Part shown: positions 1 to 7,567 of the stretch, one piece after another
How positions within the stretch are numbered: the first letter of the stretch is position 1
How the letters are laid out: each line of letters opens with the position of its first letter
The notes under the pieces: generated by a model
Database searches by the model: none
Told to the model about the DNA's origin: nothing
Seen by the model: only the letters and a program-made list of their open reading frames with translations
Source: Polyangiaceae bacterium
GTDB lineage: Bacteria; Myxococcota_A; Polyangia; Polyangiales; Polyangiaceae
DNA length: 41,115 bases
NCBI GenBank assembly: GCA_016929495.1
Contig: JAFGIS010000419.1
Span: forward strand, 1-41,115
Direction of reading: 5' to 3'
Made by a program: the position numbers and the translations under genes

Positions 1-56
1 ACGAGGCTGACGACTGTTCGGTTTCCCTCGTCGTCTTCGATCGATAGTTTCCACAT
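1..56 (-). CDS. FHA-domain protein, N-terminal fragment
   Basis: An ATG at 56-54 on the minus strand opens a frame reading MWKLSIEDDEGNRTVVSL and runs off the left edge. In deltaproteobacteria and myxobacteria an MWKL-IEDDEG-x-RTVV-L start is typical of proteins that begin with a forkhead-associated (FHA) domain, a phosphothreonine-binding module. The next expected block (RDEYTIGR) lies outside the window. Only 18 codons are visible, so the rest of the protein cannot be described. No clear Shine-Dalgarno precedes the ATG. The sequence TAACGCT at 68-62 could be a -10-like element a few bases upstream. Confidence 0.6.
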   Translation of the reverse strand, partial: MWKLSIEDDEGNRTVVSL

Positions 57-282
57 CGGTCAGCGTTACTCGAGGCTGCCTCTGGTCCTGCGGCAACCCA
101 ATGCTACCATCGCCGACGTCGAGTGGCGCATCGGCAGCGCACAGCGTGTGCGGCCGGCTTGTGCCACATGCCACGGCGGCCCCGCAAGCGCGGCGCGGTC
201 CCCATCGAGACGGCCTGGCCACCGGACCGGTCCGGAGCCCGCGTTCCTTGCGAAGGTTCTGGACGCATCGGGCACGCTTCTG

Positions 283-1380
283 TCACAGCGCCAGACGGAA
301 CAGTCGGTCGTGCACCTCGGGCCGAGCCTGCCGGATCGCTGGGTGGGTGCGACCGAGATTGACTCGATTGGTCAGCAGCACCGTGACGCAGCGTGCATCC
401 GGATCACACCAGAAACTGGTTCCCGTGAACCCGAGATGGCCGAAAGCGCGCGCACCGCAGACCGAGCCTGCCGAGGAACCGGAAGCGGAGCGCGAGTCGA
501 ACCCTGCGAGAAGCGAGCCGCCGGGTCGCGGACGCAACAGCGGCTCTACGGACTCGGCGCTCAGCCAGTACGAGTCGCCTTGCATCGCGTCTACGACGGC
601 AGCGCCGAATCGAGCGACCGCCTCAGCAGTGCCAAACAGTCCAGCATGCCCGCAGCTCGCGTGCCCGGCGTAGGCCCACGCGTTCTCGTCGTGCACGACA
701 CCGATCAGCTCACCACCGCGCCAGGGCACCACCTCAGTCGGTATGACGATGCGCATGAAGTCGCGGCAGCAGCCAAGCCATTGCCGACTGGAGCCGACGT
801 CCAGGCCCAGCGGCTGAGCGACTTCGCGGCGGACGAGCTCGTCCAGCGGCACACCCCCGGCCCGGGCCGCGGCCTCTCCGACCAAGAGATAGCCCAGATC
901 GCTGTAGCAAGGTTCGAAACCGAGGTTGTCCGATCTGTCGCGGAGCTCCGGCCGAAGAGCCCCTGCAGCCAGCCGCAGTGCGTCATGCGCCGAAAAGGCC
1001 CTACGCTGCAGGAGTGGACGATAGAGCGGCAGATAGGCCTGAAGGCCGGCACGATGCGCCACGAGCAACTCCAGCGCAGTCGCTGCCGATCTCGTCCGGG
1101 CGCTTTCTTCAACCAAGGTCCCGAGCGCCGAGCCCAGCGCCAGGGCGCCACGCTGGGCAAGGCGGGCAACCGTCGCGGCCACGAATGGTTTCGATACGCT
1201 CGCCAGATCGAAGGGGCATCGTGCCGCGACTCGCTCTTGTCGAGAGCGAGAACGCGCCCCAGCCGCGGCGCTGCGCAGCACCCATGTACGTCCGCGACGC
1301 ACCGCGACCGCAACCACCGCCGCGGGCGCCGCACCCCGCGCAACCACGGAACGCGCAATCTCGGCAAGGCGTTCGCGCAT
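283..1380 (-). CDS. Serine hydrolase of the class C beta-lactamase / penicillin-binding protein fold
   Basis: A 365-residue protein of the beta-lactamase (PF00144) family. The nucleophile motif SxxK is Ser61-Val-Ser-Lys64, in the context DLASVSKPFVAAT typical of the family. A YSD triad (family YxN) follows in PCYSDLGYLLVGE, and an H-x-G-like HLGFTGTSFW motif lies near the C terminus. Length fits the family. There is no obvious signal peptide, so it is probably cytoplasmic or exported by other means. Family members include esterases, D-aminopeptidases and cell-wall enzymes, and the substrate cannot be told from sequence. It runs away from the pilC promoter and ends 226 bp before the FHA gene. 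Confidence 0.85.
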   Translation of the reverse strand: MRERLAEIARSVVARGAAPAAVVAVAVRRGRTWVLRSAAAGARSRSRQERVAARCPFDLASVSKPFVAATVARLAQRGALALGSALGTLVEESARTRSAATALELLVAHRAGLQAYLPLYRPLLQRRAFSAHDALRLAAGALRPELRDRSDNLGFEPCYSDLGYLLVGEAAARAGGVPLDELVRREVAQPLGLDVGSSRQWLGCCRDFMRIVIPTEVVPWRGGELIGVVHDENAWAYAGHASCGHAGLFGTAEAVARFGAAVVDAMQGDSYWLSAESVEPLLRPRPGGSLLAGFDSRSASGSSAGSVCGARAFGHLGFTGTSFWCDPDARCVTVLLTNRVNLGRTHPAIRQARPEVHDRLFRLAL

Positions 1381-1765
1381 CGTCCAACGGATCCGGTTTG
1401 GGAGGCCTTTTGACCACCTGGGTAGGCGGCCGTTATGCTGGATACTGTCAGAATGCCCCAGTGGAGCCTAGAGCGACCAACGGGCACGCCGTTCGTCGCG
1501 CCCAGACGATCAACCAGAACACCGACCAACTTGCAGGTTTCGGCCTGTCCGGGCGGATGCGGCCGCCTGCCCAGGAAGCCCCGGCTTCGCCTCCGCAGAC
1601 CGGCGAGACCCAGACTGTGGAGCGAAGCGGAACGTAGCTTGGGCGTCCTCCAAGCTGCGTGGCCCGGGCCAGAGCACAGCTTGGGCGCCGGGGGGCCTGC
1701 GGTCGCGAGCGCAGAAACCTGGCAAGCGGATCGGTGCGCTGGGGCAAGTGGAGTAGAAGCGACCG
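1381..1765. other. Intergenic region between serine hydrolase and pilC, with a leader hairpin
   Basis: This 385-bp gap separates divergent genes. It holds the pilC promoter and, at 1632-1660, a hairpin with an 11-bp stem (arms ACGTAGCTTGG and CCAAGCTGCGT, one T-G wobble) around a 7-nt loop. I see no convincing gene in it. The hairpin sits about 105 bp before the pilC start, in the predicted leader, and could be an attenuator or a terminator for transcripts entering from upstream. Confidence 0.45.
1410..1439 (+). promoter_or_regulatory. Sigma70-type promoter upstream of pilC
   Basis: TTGACC at 1410-1415 and TATGCT at 1434-1439 are separated by 18 bp, a good match to the vegetative consensus. 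Transcription would start near 1446 and run toward pilC, giving a leader of about 320 nt. It was recognised by eye only. Confidence 0.5.
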
Positions 1766-2980
1766 ATGGCTGAGTTCACATGGGAAGCGCGAACGCGGGC
1801 CGGCGAGGTTCGTCGCGGCGTGATGGACGCGGAGAACGAGACCGCGGTCAGGACCCGCCTTCGTCAGCAGCAGCTCAATCCGGTCCAGGTCCGACGCAGG
1901 CGCTCCGCTCTGCGATTCCAGTTCGGCTCGGGCGTGAGCACGAAGGACCTGGTCACCTTCGCCCGACTGTTCGGCACGATGATCGATGCCGGGCTTCCGC
2001 TGGTCCAGTGCCTCGAGATCCTTTCCACGCAACAGTCCAACAAGATATTCGCAGGGATACTGAGAGACGTCAAGGAGTCGGTCGAGCAAGGCCTGAGCTT
2101 CAGCGACTCGCTGAAACGCCACCCGAAAGTGTTCGACGACCTCTTCGTCAACCTGGTGCGAGCCGGCGAACTCGGCGGGATCCTCGACAGCATCATGAAC
2201 CGCCTCTCGGTGTACCTCGAGAAGCGGCAGAAGCTCATCCGCCAGGTCCGTGGCGCCATGGTCTATCCGGCGGTGGTTGTCGTGATCGCGGCCATGGTCA
2301 TGACCGTGCTGTTGACCTTCGTGATTCCGGCTTTCGAGAACATGTTCAAGGACTTCGGCGGCGGCAAAGAGGCGCTGCCGAAGATCACCCAAATCGTCGT
2401 GGCCTTCTCCCACGGATTCGTGGGCAACCTCCCGTTCGTCGCCGTCGGGGCAGCCATCGTCAGCTTCGCCTTCGTCTACGCGTATCGGCAGCCCAGGGGC
2501 AAGCGCATCTTCCATAACCTCATGCTGACGCTCCCGATCGTCGGTCCGGTGATGCGCAAGATCGCGGTAGCGCGGTTCACGCGCACATTGGGAACCCTGC
2601 TCCAGTCCGGCGTCCCGATTCTGGACGCGCTCGAGATCTGCGCGCGCACAGCGGGCAACGTGGTCATCGAGAGCGCCGTGATGCACGTGCGCCAGCGCAT
2701 CAGCGAGGGCAAGAACATGGCCGAGCCGCTGATGGAGACGCGGGTGTTCCCGGACATGGTGGTCCAGATGATCGCGGTCGGCGAGCAGACAGGCGCGCTG
2801 GACCAAATGCTCAACAAGGTAGCGGACTTCTACGAAGAAGAGACCGATATCGCCGTCGCTTCCCTCACCAGCGCCCTGGAGCCGATCCTCATGCTCGGTG
2901 TGGGCGGCATGGTCGGTGTCGTCATGGTGGCAATGTATCTGCCGATCTTCTCGTTGGCCGGCAATATCAAAGCGGACTGA
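1766..2980 (+). CDS. pilC: Type IV pilus inner-membrane platform protein PilC
   Basis: A 404-residue protein of the type II secretion F / PilC family, the polytopic platform on which the PilB and PilT motors act during pilus extension and retraction. The N terminus (AEFTWEARTRAGEVRRGVMDA) is the usual PilC start. Two T2SSF domains follow at roughly residues 70-195 and 275-398. They carry the conserved TFARLFGTMIDAGLPLVQCL and RFTRTLGTLLQSGVPILDAL blocks. Hydrophobic membrane segments lie near 170-195, 220-240 and 375-397. Length is normal for the family. It is followed after 22 bp by pilS. Unlike the classical cluster, no pilB or pilT is found upstream. Confidence 0.95.
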   Translation: MAEFTWEARTRAGEVRRGVMDAENETAVRTRLRQQQLNPVQVRRRRSALRFQFGSGVSTKDLVTFARLFGTMIDAGLPLVQCLEILSTQQSNKIFAGILRDVKESVEQGLSFSDSLKRHPKVFDDLFVNLVRAGELGGILDSIMNRLSVYLEKRQKLIRQVRGAMVYPAVVVVIAAMVMTVLLTFVIPAFENMFKDFGGGKEALPKITQIVVAFSHGFVGNLPFVAVGAAIVSFAFVYAYRQPRGKRIFHNLMLTLPIVGPVMRKIAVARFTRTLGTLLQSGVPILDALEICARTAGNVVIESAVMHVRQRISEGKNMAEPLMETRVFPDMVVQMIAVGEQTGALDQMLNKVADFYEEETDIAVASLTSALEPILMLGVGGMVGVVMVAMYLPIFSLAGNIKAD

Positions 2981-3002
2981 GCCGCAGGACTGGGGCCGCG
3001 TC

Positions 3003-4412
3003 GTGGATCCTCGCGCAAAGGACCGTGGACAGGAACCACCGGAGCCGGGCTCGGCCATCGGATCCCCGAACTCGCCCGATGCTGGGCCCTCGGCGCCCAG
3101 GCCGCTGCGTCCGGCGAGCATCATGCCTTTGCCGTTGGGCGTCCCGGATCCGCCGGGCTCCGGCCAGCTCCTGCGACGGATGACATGGCTGGCCGCGGCG
3201 CGTCTGCTGTTGCTCCTGCTCCTGCTCGTCCTCGTCTCGTGGCTGTACTTGGGCGGGGTCGGCTCGACGACTCTGCAAGCCGCGCTGCTGGCCCTTGCCA
3301 TCTCCTTTGGGGCGTCCGCTGTGTACGCCGCCCTGCTCCGACAGAGGAAGAACACTCGGCGCCTGAACGACGTCCAGCTCGTCTTCGACCAGCTGAGCTG
3401 GTCGGTCTTCGTGTATCTGACCGGTGGCGCCACCAGCGGGGCCGTCTCCTTCTACGGGCTCACGTGCGTCATGGGCGCGATGCTGTCGGGCGCCCGCGGT
3501 GCGCTGGTCGCATGTCTCACCGGCGGCTCGTTCTACGCTGCAGTCTCCGTGGGGCTGCACTATGGCTGGCTGCCCACGCCTCCTGATCAGCCTGCCGCCG
3601 TGTATGCGCTCAGCCGCGCCGAGCTCACCTACCACATCGCGATCACCTGGCTCGTGCTCATCGTAGTCACCTTGCTGGCCGGGTACCTGGCGGAACGGCT
3701 GCGCAAGGCGGGCGGCCAACTGCTGAAGGCCGAACAGCGCGCACAGCGAGCCGAGCAAATGGCGGCGCTGGGCCAGCTCGCGGCCGGTCTCGCACACGAG
3801 ATCCGCAATCCATTGGGATCCATTGCCGGGTCCATCCAGCTGTTGAAGATGAACCCTGCACTGAGCGACGACGATCGCAAGCTGTGCGAGATCGTCCACC
3901 GCGAAACAGCGCGACTGAACGAGCTGGTCACGGATATGGTGGACCTGTCGCGCTCCCGGACGCCAACGCGCACGGAGATCGATGTGGCTGCCGTCGCTCG
4001 CGAGGTCGTCAGTCTGGCAAGCGGCTCCGGACGTGCCAGCTCGGATGTCCATCTCGAGTACGAAGGTGTTACGTCAGCGACTATCCTCGCGGACGGCGCG
4101 CAGCTGCGCCAACTTGTCTGGAACCTGGTGCGCAACGGTGTGCAAGCCAGCCGCGCGGGAGACGTCGTACAGGTGAGCATCCACGTGCAGCAGGGACGCG
4201 TCCTCCTCGCCGTCTCCGACCAAGGCGACGGTATCCACGAGGCCGAGAAGGCGCGGATCTTCGATGCCTTCTTCACGACCCGCAGCAAGGGCACGGGCGT
4301 CGGCTTGGCCGTCGTCAAGAGCATCGCCGACCAACACGGCTTCACGATCGACGTGCTCAGCGAACACGGGATGGGCGCGACCTTCGCTGTCGACCTCGGC
4401 GAGAGTCGCTAG
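3003..4412 (+). CDS. pilS: Membrane sensor histidine kinase PilS-like
   Basis: A sensor kinase with a hydrophobic N-terminal half (about six membrane segments, starting WLAAARLLLLLLLLVLVSWL) and a C-terminal kinase. The H-box LAAGLAHEIRNPLGSIAGSI carries the phospho-acceptor His265. The N-box (LVWNLVRNGVQAS), G1 (SDQGDGIH) and G2 (KGTGVGLAVVK) motifs follow. This arrangement and the position after pilC match PilS, which with PilR controls pilin transcription. I chose GTG 3003, 22 bp after pilC, giving a Pro-rich N terminus and 469 residues. ATG 3123 (429 residues) is an alternative. No PilR response regulator is present in the window. The TAG stop abuts a perfect palindrome. Confidence 0.85.
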   Translation: MDPRAKDRGQEPPEPGSAIGSPNSPDAGPSAPRPLRPASIMPLPLGVPDPPGSGQLLRRMTWLAAARLLLLLLLLVLVSWLYLGGVGSTTLQAALLALAISFGASAVYAALLRQRKNTRRLNDVQLVFDQLSWSVFVYLTGGATSGAVSFYGLTCVMGAMLSGARGALVACLTGGSFYAAVSVGLHYGWLPTPPDQPAAVYALSRAELTYHIAITWLVLIVVTLLAGYLAERLRKAGGQLLKAEQRAQRAEQMAALGQLAAGLAHEIRNPLGSIAGSIQLLKMNPALSDDDRKLCEIVHRETARLNELVTDMVDLSRSRTPTRTEIDVAAVAREVVSLASGSGRASSDVHLEYEGVTSATILADGAQLRQLVWNLVRNGVQASRAGDVVQVSIHVQQGRVLLAVSDQGDGIHEAEKARIFDAFFTTRSKGTGVGLAVVKSIADQHGFTIDVLSEHGMGATFAVDLGESR

Positions 4413-4437
4413 TGCATCGTTTCAATTGAAACGATGC
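4410..4437. repeat. Palindromic repeat, CTAGTGC family, copy 1
   Basis: Directly after the pilS TAG stop lies a perfect 24-bp palindrome at 4414-4437 (half-site GCATCGTTTCAA). The CTAGTGC border plus TCGTTTC-ATTGA core recurs at 9712-9738, inverted at 9790-9763, and as a half element inverted at 28383-28365. It may act as a terminator hairpin, although no T-tract follows. Confidence 0.75.
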
Positions 4438-4619
4438 CCAAAAACGAGGAGTGCCGCGGGTCAGACGAGGCGGTTTCGAGCGGGAGGCGCTGCATTGACC
4501 CGGCGAGAGTACGGCTGGCCGGTTCCACAAACCCCGTGCATTGGCGTGGGGGAAGACGTATGGGTTGCTGCGCGTAGGACCTGGTGATGTCCCCTGGTCC
4601 GAGAAGAGGAAGCCTCGCC

Positions 4620-5249
4620 ATGCGCACTGGTCCAGCCGTAGCCTTCATGGCAGCGCTTTTGTTGTGCTCGACCGGGTCGGCGGTGGCTGGTCCCGGTCAC
4701 ACGGCCGCAAAGCACGAAGCCCAGAACCCGACGTCAGCAAGTGACGCGATCAGAGACTGCCAGCAGCGCCTGACCACCCTGCTCAAGAAAGGGCCGTCGA
4801 CCGGCGACCAGATATCGGCGAGCATCGACGGACTGCTCGACTACCGCACGCTCGCAGAGCGCTCGCTGGGTCGCTACTGGGCAGACAGAACCCCTGCCGA
4901 GCGAAACGAGTTCACCTCGGTGCTCACTCAGCTCGTGCGCGCGTCCTACCGCAAGCACCTTTCCAGGACGCTGGACTACGACGTCACCTATCTGGGCGAA
5001 AGCACCGTCGAGGGGGGAACACTCGTCAAGTCCCAGGCCAAGAACCGCACCAAGAAGCGCGAGGAAGCGGTCAGCATCGACTACGTTGCACACCGCGTCA
5101 ATGACCACTGGAGGGTCATCGACATCGTCACCGACGGAACGAGCTTGGTGAGAAACTACCGGAGCCAGTTTCACCGTATCGTGAAGAAGGACGGGTTCAA
5201 GGAGCTGATGCGCAAGCTGAACCGGAAGCTCGCCAAGCAGCAGGGCTAG
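4620..5249 (+). CDS. MlaC-like periplasmic phospholipid-binding protein
   Basis: A 209-residue exported protein of the MlaC/Ttg2D family, which carries phospholipids across the periplasm between outer-membrane and inner-membrane Mla components. ATG 4620 is preferred because AGAAGAGGAAG lies just upstream and the frame then starts with a signal peptide (MRTGPAVAFMAALLLCSTGSAVAG). Family features are the helical segment around DYRTLAERSLGRYWADRTPAERNEF, the DYDVTYLGE strand, and HWRVIDIVTDGTSLVRNYRSQF near the C terminus. An ATG at 4584 would add 12 residues ahead of the signal. No MlaD, E or F gene is nearby, so it is an orphan here. The stop abuts a strong hairpin. Confidence 0.85.
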   Translation: MRTGPAVAFMAALLLCSTGSAVAGPGHTAAKHEAQNPTSASDAIRDCQQRLTTLLKKGPSTGDQISASIDGLLDYRTLAERSLGRYWADRTPAERNEFTSVLTQLVRASYRKHLSRTLDYDVTYLGESTVEGGTLVKSQAKNRTKKREEAVSIDYVAHRVNDHWRVIDIVTDGTSLVRNYRSQFHRIVKKDGFKELMRKLNRKLAKQQG

Positions 5250-5273
5250 TGGCGTGTCTCCAAGACACGCCAC
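5249..5273 (+). terminator. Hairpin at the stop codon of the MlaC-like gene
   Basis: A perfect 11-bp stem (GTGGCGTGTCT, loop CCA, complement) starts at the G of the TAG stop. It shares the TGTCT-CCA-AGACA core with 28338-28356 and relatives at 7549, 9290 and 19950. There is no T-tract, so the terminator role is inferred from position. Confidence 0.6.
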
Positions 5274-5285
5274 ATAACTAGAAAC

Positions 5286-5382
5286 CCCTGTCCTGGCTCG
5301 GACTGCGGGCATTCGCCGCAGAACTCGACGGCTTCGCCCCGTTCGAGGCTGTCGAGTTCTGCGGCGAATCACGGAGACAGGG
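5286..5382. repeat. Large inverted repeat (19-bp perfect arms) between mlaC-like and TPR genes
   Basis: The arm ATTCGCCGCAGAACTCGAC at 5311-5329 is followed by its exact reverse complement at 5351-5369, with a 21-nt loop. A second, outer pair CCCTGTC (5286-5292) and GACAGGG (5376-5382) encloses it. The element lies wholly in the intergenic gap, and I see no ORF in it. It could be a small non-autonomous mobile element or a structured RNA. Confidence 0.75.
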
Positions 5383-5422
5383 CAATACCACCGACCTCGC
5401 GATGCCCCCCATCGCAGCGCTC

Positions 5423-5453
5423 TTGCCCGCAGGCTTCGGCGTCCTGCTACGAT
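5423..5453 (+). promoter_or_regulatory. Probable promoter of the TPR gene
   Basis: TTGCCC (5423-5428) and TACGAT (5448-5453) are 19 bp apart. The -10 box ends only 7 bp before the GTG start at 5461, which would give a leaderless or nearly leaderless mRNA. No Shine-Dalgarno is seen. Confidence 0.35.
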
Positions 5454-5460
5454 CCCGGGC

Positions 5461-7512
5461 GTGCCCCCGAGTCTGAAACCGCCTTCGTCCGCACCTGGGT
5501 CGCAACCGCCGGCCCCGGAGCAGGGCGCCGGGGGGCGCGTCCTGGCCAAAACGCTGGGGCGCAGAAGGCGAGCGAACAGGGGGGAGTCCGTTGTGCCAGG
5601 CAGCGCGCAGGCCACGCCTGACGAAGGCCGGGTGCCTCTGCGACTGACCGTCACGCGCGGCCATCTCGGCATGGAGCTGTACGGATCGCTGGCTCTGGGG
5701 CCGGTCTGCATCTCTGCGCTCGCGTTGTCATTGCCGGGACTGCGCTTCCCTCTCGACCTATCCGGCGGGGTCCCCGCCTTTCGCCACCGGCGTGGCCGGC
5801 TCGAACTGCTTCGCCTACAGCTTGAGCCGGCAGCGCTCGTGCGCTGGATGACGCCGCGCCTGCAAGAAGTTGTGGGTGTCCTGGACAGACCACCGGGGCT
5901 GTGGCTCAGCCCGACGGCCGTTGGGATTGGGTTGGTCGGAGCCAGCGGATGCGTCGCGTTCGACCTCGTGTGGGTGCCTGACGAGTCCACGGCGAGGTGG
6001 GTCGTGGCCCGCGCGAGAGGTTTCGATCTGAGCGGACCGGCGCTGGGCTACGCGCTGCGCGCGGTGGACTCGGTGATAGCCGGCTTCGGCGAACGGCGTG
6101 GGCGTGTCGTGACCGTCCCAGCTACCGCGCAGCAGCTGCTCCGCTCGACTCTGCCCCCCGTCGGAGCTAGGGTGCCATCTTCTGCTCACGTGCGTTTCGG
6201 CCTGCTGGTGGAGCAGTCCGAAAACATCGTCGTCGAGCTCGATGCCTCGTTCGCTCCACCCGCACCGTCACCCTTCGCCGCAGCGGCGCTTGAGCTCGCC
6301 AATCTGGCCGGTGCCGCAGACGATGCGCTGGCGGCGGGCGAAGCCGATGCAGCACGGGTAGCGTACCACCAGGCTTTGGAGCGAGCGCCGCGTCATCCGG
6401 AGGTCGTTCGACTCATTGCGGAGATCGACGCGTGCATGCCCGATCGCGTCGAAGCCGCGCTCAGCATGCTCGTGGAAACGGAGCAGGCTACCCGGACGGG
6501 AGCGGTCGGAGCCGCGCTGCTCGCGAGAAGCGGGGATCCGGAGGCAGCCGGTGAGGCCTTGGCCGCTGCGGCACGGGAGGAGCTCTATCCACCGCTCCGT
6601 GCCCTGCTATGGCTCGGACTGGCTCGCCTGCAGACACAGCCGCTCAAGAGAGGACGGACCCTGGACCAAGCCGTGGCCGACTGTCCTGACCTTGCGTCGG
6701 TGCGCTGGGCCCGCTTCGAGGCACGGCTAGGCCAGGGGGACATCCAGAACGCCTTGGCGGACGCCGAGTATCTCGAGGCATCCAGTTCGGGGCCGCACCG
6801 AAGACATCACACGACGCGCCGGGCAGCCGAGGCGTTTCTGTGTGCCGGTCATGCCGAGGAGGCGGCGCGTTTCTTCGAACGTTCGCTGCGCTACCTCCCC
6901 GAAGACTCCGAGGCAATCGCCGGCCTCGCCGGAGCCATGCGCGCTGCCGGCGACCTGGACCGGGCAACAGCGCTCTATGAACGCGCCATTCGGCTGGGCG
7001 GCAAGAGCGGTCGAGCCGAAGACGCTGCCACGCTCGAGCTCGCGAAGCTTCTCGCCTCGCACGTTCGCGACCTACCCGCAGCCATCGCACGAGTGCGTCA
7101 AGTTGGCCCGGACTCCAGGTTCTCCCTCGAGGCACGCGTGATGGAGGCGCGCTGGCGGCTCATGATCGGTGACATAGCCGGGGCGTCGCTCGCCTACGGC
7201 CGCCTCCGTGAAGCCGTCGAGCTGTCACCGGCAACCCCGCGGTCGGCCAGTACATGGCTCGTAGAGGCGGCGCGTTTCGAGCGCGAGGTTCAGCGCGACC
7301 TGGCGGCCGCCGAACGCCACCTGGCCATCGCGCTGCGCCTCGATCCCAAGAACGAGGAGGTCGCTGCGGCCTATCGGCACGCGGCGGCCGCCACAGCCGC
7401 ACGCCGACGACGCGAGCGCCGGCTCGCCGATGCCCCCAAGCCCGAAGAACCGGCGTCGCCAGACGGCTCCTCCGGCCACGAGGATCCCACCCTACCGCCG
7501 CGCTCCGGCTAG
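5461..7512 (+). CDS. Tetratricopeptide-repeat protein, function unknown
   Basis: A 683-residue protein starting at GTG 5461. The first 60 residues are Pro/Arg-rich and probably disordered. Residues about 60-275 form an unrecognised domain (RVPLRLTVTRGHLGMELYG onward). From about 280 to 660 there are helical TPR-like units, for example DAARVAYHQALERAPRHPEV, AARFFERSLRYLPEDSEAIA, DLDRATALYERAIRLGG and AERHLAIALRLDPKNEEVAA. The C terminus is Arg- and Pro-rich. There is no signal peptide. TPR arrays mediate protein-protein contacts, and the partner is unknown. The gene stands alone and converges with the propeller gene. GTG is the first start in the frame and later starts are possible. Confidence 0.8.
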   Translation: MPPSLKPPSSAPGSQPPAPEQGAGGRVLAKTLGRRRRANRGESVVPGSAQATPDEGRVPLRLTVTRGHLGMELYGSLALGPVCISALALSLPGLRFPLDLSGGVPAFRHRRGRLELLRLQLEPAALVRWMTPRLQEVVGVLDRPPGLWLSPTAVGIGLVGASGCVAFDLVWVPDESTARWVVARARGFDLSGPALGYALRAVDSVIAGFGERRGRVVTVPATAQQLLRSTLPPVGARVPSSAHVRFGLLVEQSENIVVELDASFAPPAPSPFAAAALELANLAGAADDALAAGEADAARVAYHQALERAPRHPEVVRLIAEIDACMPDRVEAALSMLVETEQATRTGAVGAALLARSGDPEAAGEALAAAAREELYPPLRALLWLGLARLQTQPLKRGRTLDQAVADCPDLASVRWARFEARLGQGDIQNALADAEYLEASSSGPHRRHHTTRRAAEAFLCAGHAEEAARFFERSLRYLPEDSEAIAGLAGAMRAAGDLDRATALYERAIRLGGKSGRAEDAATLELAKLLASHVRDLPAAIARVRQVGPDSRFSLEARVMEARWRLMIGDIAGASLAYGRLREAVELSPATPRSASTWLVEAARFEREVQRDLAAAERHLAIALRLDPKNEEVAAAYRHAAAATAARRRRERRLADAPKPEEPASPDGSSGHEDPTLPPRSG

Positions 7513-7534
7513 CGAGCGCCGCCGAGCGAAGCTG

Positions 7535-7565
7535 GACAGGTGTACTGGCCTGTCTGGAAGACGGG
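7535..7565. terminator. Bidirectional terminator region with two overlapping hairpins
   Basis: Between two convergent genes, GACAGG (7535-7540) pairs with CCTGTC (7549-7554). The same CCTGTCT can instead pair with AGACGGG (7559-7565, one wobble) around a GGA loop. The second hairpin ends 2 bp from the minus-strand TAG stop at 7570-7568. No T-tract is seen. Confidence 0.5.
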
Positions 7566-7567
7566 TG

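Noticed and set aside
148-1413. Long plus-strand open frame opposite the serine hydrolase
   Set aside because: It is antisense to a protein with clear catalytic motifs, and its Arg/Pro-rich product is typical of shadow frames in GC-rich DNA.
1448-3433. Long minus-strand open frame opposite pilC
   Set aside because: The His/Asp/Arg-rich product is a shadow of pilC, which is certain from its motifs.
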